Under the pieces are notes generated by a model, which was given only the letters and a program-made list of their open reading frames with translations, searched no databases and had not been told where the DNA came from. Both the position numbers and the translations under genes were made by a program. From Bryobacter sp. (GTDB lineage Bacteria > Acidobacteriota > Terriglobia > Bryobacterales > Bryobacteraceae), in assembly GCA_022843625.1 (NCBI GenBank), contig JALHNH010000015.1:80353-144352 (forward strand): a DNA stretch of 64,000 nucleotides, read 5' to 3'. Below are positions 61,700 to 64,000 of this stretch, one piece after another; within the stretch, counting starts at the first letter, position 1, and every line of letters begins with the position of its first letter.

Positions 61700-62536
61700 A
61701 TGCGTACGATAGTGGCGATGCTCGCCCTTACACTTTCCAGTCACGCGGCAGAAATGCTGGTCTCTCCTGCTGAGTTGCAGGCGGAACTGAAGAACCCTCG
61801 TTTGGTGATTTTGCACGTTGGGGCGGCTGCAGATTATGCGGCCGGGCATGTGGCCGGGGCGCAGCTTGTGACGCTGGCGGATCTGTCTGTTCCTGGAGAA
61901 AACAACTTGCGATTGCAGTTGCCTCCGGTTGAGGTGCTTCGCGAGAAGCTCATGAAAATGGGTGTCGCCAATGATTCTCGCGTTGTGATTTACACGGGCA
62001 ATGCTTCGATGCAATCGGCTACGAGGATCTGGTTTACGTTTGATTTTCTGTCGCTGAAGGCCTCGATTCTGAATGGTGGATTGGCGGGCTGGAAGGCGGC
62101 CGGTTTTGCGGTTAGTCAAGAGGTGCCGCAAGTTGTGGCGTCTACGGATTTGAAAGTGAAAGCCCGGCCGGAGCTGGTGGTGGATGCGGCGTGGTTGAGC
62201 GGGCATTTGAAGGATTCATCGATGGCGCTGATTGATGCGCGGCTCGATGAGTTTTATACCGGTAAGAATGCCGGGAACATGCCTCGGGCTGGGCGGATCC
62301 CCGGTGCCCGTAATGTGCCCTTTCCTACCCTCATGACGCCGGGGCTTGAGTTTTTGCCTGTTGCGGAACTGGCCGCAAAGCTTGGGGATAAGCCGATTGT
62401 CAGTTACTGCCATATCGGGATGCAGGCGACGGTGGTTTACTTTAGCGCGCGGCTTGCCGGTAAGGATGTGCGGCTTTATGACGGGTCCTATGAAGACTGG
62501 TCGCGACGGACGGAATTGCCTGTGGAGGTGCAGTAA
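61700..62536 (+). CDS. Exported two-domain rhodanese-like sulfurtransferase
   Basis: 278 residues from the ATG at 61700, chosen as it opens a signal peptide ([20 protein letters not shown]); a GTG at 61634 is in frame but adds no sensible sequence. Two rhodanese domains follow. The first has no catalytic Cys ([13 protein letters not shown]), the second has Cys237 in [14 protein letters not shown], as in thiosulfate sulfurtransferases. It would transfer sulfane sulfur in the periplasm. The stop shares a base with the SDR gene start (TAATG). Confidence 0.92.
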   Translation: MRTIVAMLALTLSSHAAEMLVSPAELQAELKNPRLVILHVGAAADYAAGHVAGAQLVTLADLSVPGENNLRLQLPPVEVLREKLMKMGVANDSRVVIYTGNASMQSATRIWFTFDFLSLKASILNGGLAGWKAAGFAVSQEVPQVVASTDLKVKARPELVVDAAWLSGHLKDSSMALIDARLDEFYTGKNAGNMPRAGRIPGARNVPFPTLMTPGLEFLPVAELAAKLGDKPIVSYCHIGMQATVVYFSARLAGKDVRLYDGSYEDWSRRTELPVEVQ

Positions 62537-63267
62537 TGAAGATCGCTCTGGTGACGGGTGCGGGGTCTGGCATTGGCCGGGCTGTGGCGAAGGCTTTGGA
62601 TGGTGCGGGGTATCAGGTGGTGCTGGCGGGCCGGCGAGCAACTGCACTCGATGAAACGGCAGCAGGCACCAAAATGTTTGCCGTGCCCACAGATGTTACA
62701 AAACCTGAGGAAGTAAAGGCGCTGTTTGGCCGCATCGAGGACCGCTACGGGCGCCTGGATGTCTTGTTTAACAATGCTGGCATGGGTGCCCCTGGAATTC
62801 CGATGGATGAGCTGACCTTTGAGCAGTGGATGGCGGTGGTGAACGTGAATCTGACGGGTGCCTTTTTGTGCGCGCAGGCGGCGATGGGGTTGATGAAACG
62901 GCAGAAGCCGATGGGCGGCAGGATCATCAATAACGGGTCGATTTCTGCTACTACGCCCCGGGTGAATTCGGCTCCCTATACGGCTACCAAACATGCGATT
63001 ACCGGGCTTACCAAGTCGATCGCGCTCGATGGGCGGGCCTTTGATATCGCCTGCGGGCAAATCGATATCGGGAATGCCGCAAGCGAGATGACGGCGCGCA
63101 TGACCGAGGGTGTGCCGCAGGCGCATGGCGGGATGGCTGTTGAGCCGCGAATGGATCTCCCTCATGTGTCGAATGCCGTTTTGTACATGGCAGGCTTGCC
63201 ACTGGAGGCCAACGTTTTGACGATGACGGTGATGGCAACCAAGATGCCGCTGGTGGGCCGGGGTTAG
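62536..63267 (+). CDS. Short-chain dehydrogenase/reductase (SDR)
   Basis: 243 residues. The cofactor loop [15 protein letters not shown], the NNAGMG motif, the catalytic Ser in GSISATTPR and the [10 protein letters not shown] motif with Tyr and Lys define a classical SDR. The Gly-rich pattern does not settle NAD versus NADP. Substrate unknown. The start overlaps the rhodanese stop, so the genes are co-transcribed. It ends four bases into the convergent phosphatase gene. Confidence 0.95.
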   Translation: MKIALVTGAGSGIGRAVAKALDGAGYQVVLAGRRATALDETAAGTKMFAVPTDVTKPEEVKALFGRIEDRYGRLDVLFNNAGMGAPGIPMDELTFEQWMAVVNVNLTGAFLCAQAAMGLMKRQKPMGGRIINNGSISATTPRVNSAPYTATKHAITGLTKSIALDGRAFDIACGQIDIGNAASEMTARMTEGVPQAHGGMAVEPRMDLPHVSNAVLYMAGLPLEANVLTMTVMATKMPLVGRG

Positions 63268-64000
63268 CGAGTCTTCGACCAGGTGTAGGAGACTTTTCCA
63301 CCTACATCGCAGAGGTCGAGCTGGATCTTTTGGGCACTTACTTTGGCCGAGAGGAAGCCGCCCTGGACACGGTGGAAGCGGTGGATCTTTTTGTCTTCAC
63401 CCGGGGTGCCGGCGGCGTGTTCGTTGCTGGCCGGGCCTACCGAGAACTCGTTGAGTTGGGTTTGTGGGTGAACGGAATGGTATTGCCAGTGGCGGTCACC
63501 GCAGATGACGAGGAAGTTGTCTGGGACGTTGGCGGCGAACCATTGGCGTAGCTCGTCGCCTTCATGTTTGAAGGTGTTGTTGGAGTGATTGTCGGTTTTA
63601 TTCTTGCGGTCTGGACCGACGAAGGGTGTGGGGCTGACGAGGACTTTCCAGGTGGCGTCGCTCTCGAGGACCGTTCGCTTGAACCACTGCTTTTGTTCGG
63701 TGCCCCAGATGGTTTTCTCGGGGCCGTCCGGCATGTTGTTGGGGGAGCGGTTGTCGCGGCCTTCGCTGAACCAGATCTGCAGGTCTTTGCCCCAACGGAA
63801 GGTGCGGTAGGCGGGGCCGTTGCTCATGGGGGCTTGTTCGAGGAAGATTTGCTGGCCTTGCGCGAAGGTGAGATCGCCCTGGGATTGGCCTGGCCAACTG
63901 TCGTTGTTGAGGGTGTCGTGATCGTCTTTGAGCCAATAGGTGCTGGTGTTGCGGTTGAATTCGATCAGGCGGGGGAGGCTGAACATGCGCTCCCAGTGGT
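63264..64000 (-). CDS. PhoD-type alkaline phosphatase / metallophosphoesterase (N-terminus beyond window)
   Basis: The frame is open from 63264 to the window edge (about 245 residues seen); the residues before the ATG at 63986 (HWER) continue the protein, so the true start is beyond the window. Metal-binding segments include [12 protein letters not shown] and [12 protein letters not shown], and [13 protein letters not shown] is typical. PhoD-like enzymes hydrolyse phosphodiesters and phosphomonoesters outside the cell. The substrate cannot be told from this part. Confidence 0.88.
   Translation of the reverse strand, partial: HWERMFSLPRLIEFNRNTSTYWLKDDHDTLNNDSWPGQSQGDLTFAQGQQIFLEQAPMSNGPAYRTFRWGKDLQIWFSEGRDNRSPNNMPDGPEKTIWGTEQKQWFKRTVLESDATWKVLVSPTPFVGPDRKNKTDNHSNNTFKHEGDELRQWFAANVPDNFLVICGDRHWQYHSVHPQTQLNEFSVGPASNEHAAGTPGEDKKIHRFHRVQGGFLSAKVSAQKIQLDLCDVGGKVSYTWSKTR

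Overview
The window is high-GC bacterial DNA, densely packed with genes, and most likely comes from an acidobacterium of the Bryobacterales/Solibacter type. This is an inference from gene content: paired 800-residue FtsX/MacB-type permeases in one operon, DUF1501 and DUF1549/DUF1553 secreted proteins, TonB receptors (one with an N-terminal carboxypeptidase-like domain), PEP-CTERM sorting, a collagen-like protein and many Tat or Sec exported proteins. No rRNA or tRNA gene was recognised.

Left part (1-18200): a cut exported TIM-barrel isomerase, an M3 peptidase, a CheB-CheR-PAS fusion, an alpha/beta hydrolase, a TonB receptor / YfiR / hybrid kinase operon, alanine dehydrogenase, a TonB siderophore-type receptor broken by two frameshifts, a peptidoglycan-binding protein, mscL with a terminator, a LolA-like protein and an acyl-CoA dehydrogenase. 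Positions 18366-29500 form one long plus-strand operon: membrane-fusion protein, ABC ATPase, a 53-residue membrane peptide, two large permeases, a second ATPase, a sigma-54 response regulator, its kinase and a TPR protein. It looks like a MacAB-type exporter with its own control system.

Centre (29505-41554, minus strand): an ExeA-type ATPase follows a compact five-gene csm operon (csm1-csm2-csm3-csm4-csm5, 35515 to 30433). That operon lies 33 bases downstream of a DUF1549 - DUF1501 - Ig/propeller operon. The csm set is the most unusual item in the window. Csm1/Cas10 has no HD domain, no zinc finger and a degenerate cyclase motif (Gly-Ile-Glu-Gly in place of Gly-Gly-Asp-Asp), whereas Csm3 keeps its RNase aspartate. 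Csm2 carries an Arg/Gly/Pro/Gln-rich N-terminal tail and Csm4 an acidic four-hexapeptide C-terminal tail. No array, cas6, cas1/cas2 or CARF effector is visible anywhere in the window.

Positions 41696-48974 are a gene-poor accessory stretch with small secreted proteins, a decayed VapBC module, antitoxin remnants, a collagen-like protein with a non-canonical start, a frameshifted lipoprotein and a hairpin-rich intergenic element. Positions 48975-64000 return to housekeeping genes: S9 peptidase, gamma carbonic anhydrase, hisS, aspS, a PEP-CTERM protein with a clear terminator, an RluA-like protein lacking the catalytic Asp, a GreA/GreB factor, a STAS protein, PEP synthase beside two universal stress proteins, a double rhodanese, an SDR enzyme and a cut PhoD-type phosphatase.
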